DNA of 64,000 nucleotides. It comes from JACDAN01 sp963721345. Its GTDB lineage: Bacteria; Actinomycetota; Thermoleophilia; Gaiellales; Gaiellaceae. Positions 42,918 through 50,756 of this stretch are shown in pieces. Numbering within the stretch: the first letter of the stretch is position 1; every line of letters begins with the position of its first letter. The DNA lies in the NCBI GenBank assembly GCA_963721345.1, contig CAVRIT010000001.1:1984001-2048000 (forward strand). The letters run 5' to 3'. Under the pieces are notes generated by a model. The model searched no databases. It was not told where the DNA came from and saw only the letters and a program-made list of their open reading frames with translations. A program made the translations under genes and the position numbers.

Positions 42918-43779
42918 CTACCAGTCCGGATCGCCGTTCGTGCCCCAGGCGGCGCGCGTGACGTAGCGGCGGTCGCCGCCTCCTGCGCGCATGGAGAGGA
43001 CCTGACCACCGCGCTGGAACGCGATGCGCTTCCCGTCCGGCGACCAGGCCGGATCGTCGGCGCTTTGCGGAACGCCACTCGGGAGTAGCCGCAAACGCCG
43101 TCCATCGGCGTCCACGATCGCGATCCGGCCACCCGTCATGAACGCGATTCGCCGTCCGTCCGGTGACCAGTCGGGTGAGAAGCTCCCGCGTCCGCCGGCG
43201 GTGACGCGGCGAGCGACCCTCGAAGCGACGCTGATGACCCAGACCTGGATCCCGGCGCCTCTCGTGCTCTCGAACGCGATTCGCCTGCCGTCCGGAGACC
43301 AATCCGGGTTCGTCTCGTTCGCCTGCGGCGTCCTCAGCAGCGGCTGGGTCCGGCCGCCGGCCGCAGGGACGATCCAGAGGTCGAAGCCGGTGCCGTTGTC
43401 CCTGCGGTAGGCGATGCGCCCTCCGTCAGGGGACCAGGTCGGCTCGCCGTCGCCCGCTCGAGTCGTCAGACGACGTTCTCCGGTGCCGTCCGCTCGCATG
43501 ATCCAGATCCCCTGGCGGGCCGTCGCCGGCGCCCGCAAAGGCGATCCGCCTGCGGTCCGGCGACCAGGCAGGCTGGTCGGCGCCGCGGGCAAGCAGTCGC
43601 CGTCCCTGTCCGCTTGGAAGGATCGAGTAGACCTCCGGCGGACGCAGGGGATTCGACAGCCGGACGCTGCGGTAGACGATCCTCTGCTGCGGTGTGGCGG
43701 CAGCTGCGCTCAGCGTGACGACGGACGCTGCTACGAGCGCTCCCAGCGCGATCCAGACCCCGAGCTTCACGGGGATCAT
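42918..43779 (-). pseudogene. TolB/PD40-type beta-propeller protein, split by a frameshift
   Basis: The N-terminal frame (ATG 43779) has a signal peptide and RIVYRSVRLSNPLRPP, then WSPDRRRIAFAGAG. Near 43515-43540 the homologous reading moves to another frame: ARQGIWIMRADGTGERRL, followed by four WSPDG-RIAF repeats to a stop at 42918. One base gained or lost in a GC-rich run (GCGCCGGCGACGGCCCGCC on the minus strand) would restore a protein of about 286 residues. It could be decay or an assembly error, because both halves still look conserved. Confidence 0.8.
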
Positions 43780-43788
43780 TGTCGCCGC

Positions 43789-43830
43789 GAGTTGTTACGG
43801 AATCGGCCCGAGAGTTGTTACGGAATCGGC
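43789..43830 (+). repeat. Two 19-bp direct repeats in the radA upstream region
   Basis: GAGTTGTTACGGAATCGGC occurs exactly at 43789-43807 and 43812-43830, a 23-bp period (about two helical turns). It sits between the frame-broken propeller gene and radA, 38 bp before the radA start. Tandem boxes with two-turn spacing in a divergent promoter suggest a regulator site; a duplicated promoter element is an alternative. Confidence 0.7.
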
Positions 43831-43867
43831 GCAAACACCGTCCGTCTCTGAGCCTAGTGTGCCGGTC

Positions 43868-45217
43868 ATGGCCCAGCCCGCGCTCAAGTTCGCCTGCTCG
43901 GAATGCGGGCAGTCCACCGGGCGCTGGCTCGGCCGCTGCCCGGGTTGCGGCAGCTTCGGGACGCTCGTCGAAGAGGCAGCGGCGCCGTCACGCGCGAAGG
44001 GGGCTTCCGCCCGGCCGGTTCTGCGTCTCGTCGACGTTCAGGTCGAGGAGGCGGCGCGGATGCCGACCGGGGTCTCCGAGCTCGACCGCGTGCTCGGCGG
44101 CGGCCTGGTGCCTGCGTCGCTCGTGCTCGTCGGGGGCGAGCCGGGCGTTGGGAAGTCGACGCTGCTCCTGATGGCGCTCGCCGCGATGTCGAAAGACCAT
44201 CGCGCGCTGCTCGTCACCGGCGAGGAGTCGGCCGCCCAGGTCAAGCTCCGGGCAGCCCGTCTCGGAGGCGCCGAGCGGGTCGAGATCCTCGCGGAAACCG
44301 ATCTGGATGCCATCTGCGCGACGCTCGAGGAGGCTCGCCCGGCGGTCTGCGTGATCGACTCCATCCAGACGCTCTACTCCAGCGAGATCGGCTCCGCGCC
44401 GGGCTCCGTCTCGCAGGTGCGCGAGGCGTCCGCCCGGCTGCTCCGCGTCGCCAAGGAGGCGGGAGTCGCGCTCTTCCTCGTCGGCCACGTCACGAAGGAC
44501 GGGGCGGTGGCCGGCCCTCGCGTGCTGGAGCACCTCGTCGACTGCGTCCTGCAGTTCGAGGGCGACCGCTATCACGCTCACCGCATCCTGCGCGCGGCAA
44601 AGAACCGCTTCGGCTCGACGAACGAGCTCGGCGTTTTCGAGATGACCGGCAGCGGGCTCGTCGGCGTCCCCGACCCTTCGCAGCTGTTCGGCGCGGCCCG
44701 CGAAGAGGAGGTCGGGTCGGCCGTCGCGTGCGCGTTGGAGGGGACGCGCCCGCTGCTGCTCGAGATCCAGGCGCTTGTCTCGTCGACCGATCTCGCGATG
44801 CCGAGACGGGTCGCCACCGGCGTCGACCCCAAGCGGCTCGCGATGATCGTCGCGGTGCTCACGCGCCACGGCGGCATCGCGCTGGGTCAGGCGGACGTCT
44901 TCGTGAACGTCGCCGGCGGCATGCGCATCGACGAGCCCGGCGCGGACCTCGCCGTCGGGCTGGCGATCGCCTCGGCGGCGAAGGGCGCCGCGATTCCCGC
45001 GGGCACAGCGGCGTTCGGCGAGATCGGCCTCACCGGGCGTCTGCGCCCAGTGACGCAGGCAGAGCGGCGGCTGGAGGAGTGCGCCAAGCTCGGCCTCGAG
45101 ACGGTCGTCGTGCCGGCTGCGACGAAGCCCCGTCGCGGCCTCGCGACGAAGGGGGTCGAAACGGTGAAGGAGGCCGTGTCCGCGGCGCTCGCCGCGGCCG
45201 CGGAACCCCGCCGCTAG
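43868..45217 (+). CDS. radA: DNA repair protein RadA
   Basis: RadA (Sms) is a RecA-like helicase that helps branch migration in recombination. The 449-residue product has the four-Cys zinc finger (CSECGQSTGRWLGRCPGCG) and Walker A GGEPGVGKSTLLL. It also has the RadA-specific KNRFGSTNELGVFEM motif and a Lon-like C-terminal domain (GVDPKRLAMIVAVL... GEIGLTGRLRPV). ATG at 43868 was selected; upstream in-frame codons run into the repeat region. Confidence 0.96.
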   Translation: MAQPALKFACSECGQSTGRWLGRCPGCGSFGTLVEEAAAPSRAKGASARPVLRLVDVQVEEAARMPTGVSELDRVLGGGLVPASLVLVGGEPGVGKSTLLLMALAAMSKDHRALLVTGEESAAQVKLRAARLGGAERVEILAETDLDAICATLEEARPAVCVIDSIQTLYSSEIGSAPGSVSQVREASARLLRVAKEAGVALFLVGHVTKDGAVAGPRVLEHLVDCVLQFEGDRYHAHRILRAAKNRFGSTNELGVFEMTGSGLVGVPDPSQLFGAAREEEVGSAVACALEGTRPLLLEIQALVSSTDLAMPRRVATGVDPKRLAMIVAVLTRHGGIALGQADVFVNVAGGMRIDEPGADLAVGLAIASAAKGAAIPAGTAAFGEIGLTGRLRPVTQAERRLEECAKLGLETVVVPAATKPRRGLATKGVETVKEAVSAALAAAAEPRR

Positions 45218-45258
45218 CAGGCATTTTCGCCTGGACCGTGCAAAAGCCCTGGAAACGG

Positions 45259-45324
45259 TGGCTTTTTCGGAGCCCTTCAGGTATACTGGCTCCCGTTCGC
45301 CGGCGGTTTCGTCACCCGCCGGCG
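45259..45324 (+). promoter_or_regulatory. Candidate carD promoter and leader hairpin
   Basis: A good -10 box, TATACT at 45282-45287, is preceded by a weak -35 (TGGCTT at 45259, 17-bp spacing). Downstream, a perfect 9-bp GC stem (45298-45306/45316-45324) lies in the presumed 5' leader of carD, about 35 bp before its start. Confidence 0.5.
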
Positions 45325-45360
45325 GTTTGTCGTGTAAACGCTTGAGTGGGAGGTCGGGGC

Positions 45361-45885
45361 TTGTACAAGGTCGGCGACAAGGTGGTGTATCCGCACCACG
45401 GGGCAGGCACTGTCATGAAGAAGGACTCGCGCGAGGTGCTGGGAGAGAAGCGCGAGTACCTCACGATCCAGATCCTTCACAACGACATGACCGTCACCGT
45501 GCCGGCCGACAACGCCGAGAAGGTCGGGTTGCGGAAGGTCATCAACGAGGACACCGTGAAGGAAGTCGTCAAGGCGCTGACCGGGAACGGCACCACGATG
45601 CCGAAGAACTGGAACCGGCGCTTCAAGCACAACCGCGACAAGATGAAGACGGGCGACATCTTCGAGCTCGCCGAGGTCGTGCGGAACCTGTCGCTGCGGG
45701 ACCGCGACAAGGGGCTGTCAACCGGCGAGAAGCAGATGTTCGTCAAGGCGAAGAAGATCCTGATCAGCGAGCTGATGTACGCGAAGGGTCTCGACGAGGA
45801 GGAGACGGCCGAGTGGCTCGACGAGGTCCTCATCTCCGACGAAGGCTCGAAGAAGAAGCGCGCGAAGGCCGGCGCGGCCGCCTAG
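45361..45885 (+). CDS. carD: CarD-family RNA polymerase-binding regulator
   Basis: CarD binds the RNA polymerase beta subunit and stabilises open complexes, often at rRNA promoters. The 174-residue product has the N-terminal Tudor-like domain (YKVGDKVVYPHHGAGTV), and a C-terminal helical DNA-binding domain with NWNRRFKHNRDKMKTGDIFELAEVVRNL. TTG at 45361 is eight bases after GGGAGG; GTG at 45346 would overlap that Shine-Dalgarno. ispD follows 18 bp downstream, the usual actinobacterial order. Confidence 0.94.
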   Translation: MYKVGDKVVYPHHGAGTVMKKDSREVLGEKREYLTIQILHNDMTVTVPADNAEKVGLRKVINEDTVKEVVKALTGNGTTMPKNWNRRFKHNRDKMKTGDIFELAEVVRNLSLRDRDKGLSTGEKQMFVKAKKILISELMYAKGLDEEETAEWLDEVLISDEGSKKKRAKAGAAA

Positions 45886-45903
45886 AGCGCCGCTAGCCGC
45901 CTG

Positions 45904-46566
45904 ATGTCAGTCTGGGCCGTCATCGTCGCGGCAGGTCGCGGCGAGCGGCTCGGGCTGGACCGGCCGAAGGCGTTCGCCAAGCTGAACGGCAGGCCGCTGC
46001 TGGCCGAGAGCCTGGAGCGGCTCGAGTGGTCGGCGTGGGTCGATTCGATCGTCGTCGTCGCCCCCCCGGACTGGGAGGAGCCCGTGATCCTGCTCGCCGA
46101 GGAGCTCGGCTGCGGCAAGGTCGCCGGCGTCGTGCCCGGCGGCGAGTCGCGGGCTGCGTCCGTGCGGGCCGGCCTCGCGGAGATCGGCGAAGACGCTGCC
46201 GTCGTCCTGGTACACGACGCCGCGCGGCCGGTGCTGCCCGAGGACGTTCTGGAGCGCTTGCTGACCACGCTCCCGGAGGGCTGGGACGGCGCCATTCCGG
46301 CGCTGCCGGTCGCGGACACGCTGAAGCGCGTCGAAGCGGACCGCGTCGTGGAGACCGTCGACCGCCGGGAGTTCATGGGCGCGCAGACGCCGCAAGCCTT
46401 CGTGTGGCCGGTGCTCCGCGACGCGGCCGCATCCGGCGAGGAGGCCACGGACTGCGCCGCGCTCGTCGAGGCGCGCGGCGGAAGGGTGAAGGTCGTCCCC
46501 GGCGACCGGCGCTTGCTCAAGGTCACCGAGCCGGCCGACCTCGACCTCGTTGCCACATGGCTCTGA
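45904..46566 (+). CDS. ispD: 2-C-methyl-D-erythritol 4-phosphate cytidylyltransferase
   Basis: IspD makes CDP-methylerythritol in the MEP isoprenoid pathway. The 220-residue product has VIVAAGRGERLGLDRPKAFAKLNG, VPGGESRAASVRAGL, VLVHDAARP and the C-terminal QTPQAF and TDCAALVEA motifs. A Thr/Lys site is seen in ADTLKRV. It overlaps the HAD gene by ten bases, and ispF lies one gene downstream. Confidence 0.95.
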   Translation: MSVWAVIVAAGRGERLGLDRPKAFAKLNGRPLLAESLERLEWSAWVDSIVVVAPPDWEEPVILLAEELGCGKVAGVVPGGESRAASVRAGLAEIGEDAAVVLVHDAARPVLPEDVLERLLTTLPEGWDGAIPALPVADTLKRVEADRVVETVDRREFMGAQTPQAFVWPVLRDAAASGEEATDCAALVEARGGRVKVVPGDRRLLKVTEPADLDLVATWL

Positions 46567-47138
46567 AGGCGGTTGTCCTGGACGTCGGTGAGACTCTGAT
46601 CGACGAAACGGGGATGTGGGAGCGGGCGGCGGACGCGGCCGGAGTCCCGCGGTTCACGCTGATGGGGATCCTTGGTGGGCTGGCCGCTCGCGGCGAGCAT
46701 CACGACTGCGTCTGGGATCTACTCGGCGTTGATCGCGGGTCCTCCCACTGGACGACCGACGAGCTCTATCCCGATGCGGTGCCGGCGATCGACGAGCTTC
46801 GCTCCCGCGGTCTGCGCGTTGCGGCAGTCGGGAACACGCCGGCTGCCTCGGAGGAGCTGCTGCGCGACCGGGTCGACGTCCTCGGCTCCTCCGAGAGCTG
46901 GGGGGTCGCGAAGCCGGCGGCAGAGTTCTTCGCTCGCGTCGTCGGGGCCGTCGCGGTCGATGCGCAGGACATCGCGTATGTCGGCGACCGCGTCGACAAC
47001 GACGTCCTTCCGGCGCTCGCAGCCGGCATGGTCGCCGTGCACATCCGCCGTGGGCCGTGGGGCCACCTTCACGAGGCGCCGAACGGCGCGATCAGGATCA
47101 CCTCGCTGTCGGAGCTGCCGGAGGCGCTCGGTGTCTGA
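46557..47138 (+). CDS. HAD-superfamily hydrolase
   Basis: A 193-residue HAD phosphatase with motif I VVLDVGETLIDET, motif II VAAVGNTP, motif III Lys in WGVAKPAAEFF and motif IV YVGDRVDNDV. An alpha-helical cap lies at about residues 20-75. It is encoded between ispD and ispF and overlaps both, so it is surely co-translated with the MEP genes. Whether it dephosphorylates a pathway intermediate or clears a damaged metabolite is unknown. Confidence 0.88.
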   Translation: MALKAVVLDVGETLIDETGMWERAADAAGVPRFTLMGILGGLAARGEHHDCVWDLLGVDRGSSHWTTDELYPDAVPAIDELRSRGLRVAAVGNTPAASEELLRDRVDVLGSSESWGVAKPAAEFFARVVGAVAVDAQDIAYVGDRVDNDVLPALAAGMVAVHIRRGPWGHLHEAPNGAIRITSLSELPEALGV

Positions 47139-47637
47139 CCTCCGGATCGGGCTTGGCGTCGATGCCCACGCGTTCGCCGACGGGATCCCGCTCGTCCTCG
47201 GCGGCATCCAGTTCGACGAAGACCGTGGTCTCGCCGGCCATTCGGACGGTGACGTCGTCACGCACGCGCTGATCGACGCGCTGCTCGGCGCGGCCGCCCT
47301 CGGCGACATCGGCCAGCTCTTCCCCTCGGATGAGGATTCGCTCCGCGGCGTTTCGTCTCTGCTCCTGCTCCGGAACGCCTACGGCAAGGTCAAGGCAGCC
47401 GGCTTCGAGCTGGTGAACGCCGACTGCGTCCTGATCGGGGAATGGCCGCGGATCGCCGAGCGCCGAGACGAGCTGCGCATGCGTCTGGCGGAGACGATGG
47501 GCGTCGAGGCCGAGCGCGTCTCGGTCCGCGCGACGACGACCGATCATCTGGGCTTCACGGGCCGTCGCGAGGGTCTGATGGCTCAGGCAGTGGCGCTACT
47601 GCGGCAGCCGGGCGACGCCGCCGCGCAGCTCGACTAG
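47131..47637 (+). CDS. ispF: 2-C-methyl-D-erythritol 2,4-cyclodiphosphate synthase
   Basis: IspF cyclises CDP-methylerythritol 2-phosphate. The 168-residue protein starts RIGLGVDAHAFADG (zinc Asp and His), with LAGHSDGDVVTHALIDALLGAAALGDIGQLFP and ATTTDHLGFTGRREG. GTG at 47131 overlaps the HAD stop. The C-terminal 42 bases overlap the convergent mutY. IspE is not in the window. Confidence 0.95.
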   Translation: MSDLRIGLGVDAHAFADGIPLVLGGIQFDEDRGLAGHSDGDVVTHALIDALLGAAALGDIGQLFPSDEDSLRGVSSLLLLRNAYGKVKAAGFELVNADCVLIGEWPRIAERRDELRMRLAETMGVEAERVSVRATTTDHLGFTGRREGLMAQAVALLRQPGDAAAQLD

Positions 47638-48306
47638 ACCGTCCCGCACGAGCGAGGCGACGGCTCGTGCGTCGAGCCGCGACGATCCCCCTGCCGCAAC
47701 CAGCCGAAGGGTCTCGGCGCGCCGCTGCCTGAAGGAGCCCTCGAAGCGCGACTGCTTTCGCAAGGGCTCGTAGCGGCGGCCGCGCGACGGGCAGGCTTCG
47801 GAGAGCGGGCACTCGTCGCATCGCGGGATCCGAGCGAGGCAAACCTCGCGGCCGAGATCCATCAGTGCCTCGGCGGCGGCCGGTCCGAAAGCGGCTCCCG
47901 TTCGCGCGACGATGCGGTTCACGTTCGTGTCGCGCGGGAGGACGTCGTCGCCCCAGGCGAAGCGGCGGATCGCCGCGGCCGTGTAGTCGCCTACCCCGGG
48001 AAGCTCCGTCAGATCGTCCGGCCAACCGTCGGCCGCGATCAGTTGGGCTGCGCGATGCAGGTTCACCGCCCGGCGGTTGTAGCCGAGCCCCTGCCAGGCT
48101 CGGATCACCTCGGCGCGCGGCGCTTCGGCGAGTGCCTCAACCGTCGGCCAGCGCTCGAGCCAGGCGAGGTAGCGCGGGATCACCCGCGGAACCTGCGTCT
48201 GCTGCAGCATCACCTCCGAAACCAAGACGCTGTAGGGGTCACGCGTCCGGCGCCACGGGAGATCCCGTCCGTGCGTGCGGAACCAGGAAAGGAGTCGCGC
48301 CTGCAA
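47596..48306 (-). CDS. mutY: A/G-specific adenine glycosylase, catalytic domain only
   Basis: MutY removes adenine mispaired with 8-oxoguanine. The 236-residue protein has EVMLQQTQVPRV (catalytic Glu region), LPGVGDYTAAAI (helix-hairpin-helix), DTNVNRI with the catalytic Asp, and a four-Cys cluster with spacing 6-2-5 (CLARIPRC-DE-C-PLSEA-C) for [4Fe-4S]. It ends soon after, so the NUDIX-like 8-oxoG recognition domain of full MutY (about 350 residues) is missing. TTG at 48306 is the inferred start. Short MutY-like glycosylases do occur in actinobacteria. Confidence 0.88.
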   Translation of the reverse strand: MQARLLSWFRTHGRDLPWRRTRDPYSVLVSEVMLQQTQVPRVIPRYLAWLERWPTVEALAEAPRAEVIRAWQGLGYNRRAVNLHRAAQLIAADGWPDDLTELPGVGDYTAAAIRRFAWGDDVLPRDTNVNRIVARTGAAFGPAAAEALMDLGREVCLARIPRCDECPLSEACPSRGRRYEPLRKQSRFEGSFRQRRAETLRLVAAGGSSRLDARAVASLVRDGLVELRGGVARLPQ

Positions 48307-48312
48307 GCCTGG

Positions 48313-49329
48313 CTACGAGGCCGCCGCGTCGCTGAGCCCGAACACCCGGGCAACGGCAGCGGTACGCGTGCTGACGCCGAGCTTGGCATAGGCGTTCTCG
48401 AGGTGCTTGCGCACCGTGCTCGGGGCGAGCCACAGGAGTTGAGCGATCTCTGCGTTCGTCTTGCCGCGCGCGACCCACGCGAGCACTTCGCGCTCGCGGA
48501 CGGTCAGCTGCACTTCTTCGAGCTCCTCCTGGAGGACGAGTGACTCGCCGGTGTGCTCGACGACAAGCCGGCGCGCTCCTCGTCGCCGGATCAACGACTT
48601 CGCAACGCTGCGATCCAGCCAATCGACGAGCATCGCGGGAAGCTGCCCGCGCGGGGCCGGAGGAAAGAACTCGCGCAGCAGCCGCTCGACCGGCGCTGAC
48701 ATGAACTCGACCTCCCCGCCCGCTCCGAGGAAGATCACGCCGCGGGCGTCGTGCTCGTCGACGCTGCCGAGCTCTGCGAGGGCCGCGTTGAGCAGTCGGC
48801 GGTTACGCACGGCCTGCCCCATGTTCGCGAGGTGCGGCCGCAGGCGGTCGAGCACAGCGCGATCGCGCTCGGTGAAGTCCTTGCCCGGCCCGCGGTTGAA
48901 GATCAAGACCTTCGTGTGCCAAAGGGGCGAGGGAATGGCGACGGACAGTTCCCGCTCCATCCCGAAGCGGCTGAACCAAAGCGCGTACAGACGGCTGGTC
49001 CGGAGCTCGCGAAGCGACATGAAGTCCGAAATCTTGAGGGCATCGACGACCCCCGCCTCTTCGGCCGCACAGATCGGATGCTCGGCGTTCACGAACGCCC
49101 AGTAGAGGTCGGGATCGCCCTCATGCGTTTCCTCGCCGGGTCGGCAGGCGTAGAAGAGGTCCCGTTTGCGCACGCGGTCGAGCTCGCAGTAGCTCACCCA
49201 GTCCGCGTCGATGAGCTCGCCCAGCCCGACGAGGAGATCGGGGCTGAGGACCTGATCGCCGCCGGCGCTCTCGGCTTCGGCGACAAAGCGGAGGATCCGC
49301 TCCGCATCGCTGGCGGTGAGTGCGGTCAC
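48313..49329 (-). CDS. LuxR-family regulator with GAF-like sensor domain
   Basis: A 338-residue protein. Residues 1-150 resemble a GAF-like ligand domain, and a PAS-like segment (GVIFLGAGGEVEFMSAPVERLL) follows. The C-terminal LuxR HTH has LTVREREVLAWVARGKTNAEIAQLLWLAPSTVRKHLENAYAKLGV. No receiver domain is seen, so signalling is probably by ligand or redox. GTG at 49329 starts it; it is divergent from the haloperoxidase, 91 bp away, its likely target. Confidence 0.85.
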   Translation of the reverse strand: MTALTASDAERILRFVAEAESAGGDQVLSPDLLVGLGELIDADWVSYCELDRVRKRDLFYACRPGEETHEGDPDLYWAFVNAEHPICAAEEAGVVDALKISDFMSLRELRTSRLYALWFSRFGMERELSVAIPSPLWHTKVLIFNRGPGKDFTERDRAVLDRLRPHLANMGQAVRNRRLLNAALAELGSVDEHDARGVIFLGAGGEVEFMSAPVERLLREFFPPAPRGQLPAMLVDWLDRSVAKSLIRRRGARRLVVEHTGESLVLQEELEEVQLTVREREVLAWVARGKTNAEIAQLLWLAPSTVRKHLENAYAKLGVSTRTAAVARVFGLSDAAAS

Positions 49330-49420
49330 GCCGTTCCAAAGATACGACGAATGACGAATGGACTCCAGGGCGCTAGCGAGCGAGCCTGTGGAAAACCATC
49401 CACGGGAGGCTGAGATTCGC

Positions 49421-50695
49421 ATGTTCAGATACATCGCGGCCGTCCTCGTCACGCTCACGGCCGCTGCCGCTCCGGCAGTAGCGCGTGCCGACACGGTCAC
49501 ACAGTGGAACCAGAACGCGGCGAACGCGCTCTACGTCACCGCAGCGCAGCCGCCGAACGTGTCCGTACTGCACATGGCGATGGTTCAGGGCGCCGTCTAC
49601 GACGCCGTGAATGCGATCGACGGCAGTCGCGAGGGGTACCTGCTCACGTCGCGCGTGGCGACGCCGGACGACTCGATGGACGCAGCGGCCGCAACTGCGG
49701 CGTACGAGATGCTCGTGTGGATCGTCCCGGGTCAGCAGGGCGCGCTCCAAGCGCACTACGACGCGACGCTCATGGGGATTCCCGACGACGCCGACAAGCG
49801 GCGTGGAATCGCGGTGGGCCATGCGGCGGCGGCGGCCATGATCGCCGCGCGCACGGACGATGGGCGGGGCGGGCTGTTCCGCTTCCTCTCCGGCTCGGGC
49901 GCGGGAGTCTGGAAGCCGGTTCTGCCGGCGTTCGGCACCGACCAGAACGCATGGGTCAAGGACGTGAAGCCGTTCCTGATCAAGCGCGCCTCGCAGTTCC
50001 GCTCCGATGGCCCATACGACCTCGAGAGCCGGAAGTACGCGAAAGAGTTCAACGAGGTCAAGTCGCTTGGCGCGCAGAACAGCACGACACGGACGCAGGA
50101 TCAGACGAACGCGGCCCTGTACTGGGCTGGGAACCCACCGCGCACTTGGAACCGGATCCTCAACCATGTGTCTATGGCGAGGGGCGTGTCCCTGGTCGGC
50201 AACGCCCGCCTCTTCGCAGAGGTCTACCTCGCCGTCGCGGATGCGTTCATCGCCGTTTGGGACGAGAAGGCGCACTACTCGTTCTGGCGGCCGATCACTG
50301 CGATCCGCGAGGCGGACACCGACCGGAACTCGCGAACCGACAAGGACGAGAACTGGCTGCCCCTAGTGAGCAACCCGCCGTACCCGGAACACCCCTCCGG
50401 CCACCTCGGCCTCAGCGGCGCGGTAACTGAGTCTCTCGCGCGGTTCTTCCGCACCGACAGGGTTGGCTGGACCGACATGTTCCCGGCGCCGCCGCCGCCG
50501 GCGCCGCAGTCCGACTGGCGTACGCGGAGCTACACGAGACTGTCCGATGCCTTGGAGGAGATCGTCGGAGTGCGGGTCTGGTCAGGGATCCACTTCCGGA
50601 ACGCTGACGAGGCGTCGGTCGAGATCGCTCGTAAGATCGTGAGCTATCGCTCGAAGCACTACTTCGGGCGGATCGGCGATCACCACGACGACTGA
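49421..50695 (+). CDS. Secreted vanadium-dependent haloperoxidase-like protein
   Basis: A 424-residue exported PAP2/haloperoxidase-fold protein with signal peptide ending VARADT. Vanadate-binding residues typical of the family appear in order: Lys/Arg in DEKAHYSFWRPITAI, the HPSGH motif, and Arg/His in SGIHFRNADEA. These enzymes use H2O2 and vanadate to oxidise halides; some relatives are phosphatases. ATG at 49421 follows GGGAGG. A strong hairpin closes the unit downstream. Confidence 0.88.
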   Translation: MFRYIAAVLVTLTAAAAPAVARADTVTQWNQNAANALYVTAAQPPNVSVLHMAMVQGAVYDAVNAIDGSREGYLLTSRVATPDDSMDAAAATAAYEMLVWIVPGQQGALQAHYDATLMGIPDDADKRRGIAVGHAAAAAMIAARTDDGRGGLFRFLSGSGAGVWKPVLPAFGTDQNAWVKDVKPFLIKRASQFRSDGPYDLESRKYAKEFNEVKSLGAQNSTTRTQDQTNAALYWAGNPPRTWNRILNHVSMARGVSLVGNARLFAEVYLAVADAFIAVWDEKAHYSFWRPITAIREADTDRNSRTDKDENWLPLVSNPPYPEHPSGHLGLSGAVTESLARFFRTDRVGWTDMFPAPPPPAPQSDWRTRSYTRLSDALEEIVGVRVWSGIHFRNADEASVEIARKIVSYRSKHYFGRIGDHHDD

Positions 50696-50706
50696 TTCCT
50701 GAGCAA

Positions 50707-50741
50707 AGCGGCCGCCCGGCCCTCGGGGCTGGGCGGCCGCT
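50707..50741 (+). terminator. Intrinsic terminator after the haloperoxidase gene
   Basis: An 11-bp perfect stem (50707-50717 with 50731-50741) encloses a GC-rich loop that can itself pair. It lies in the 61-bp gap between the haloperoxidase stop and the GluRS-like start. Confidence 0.75.
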
Positions 50742-50756
50742 CGTTAGATTCGGGCG

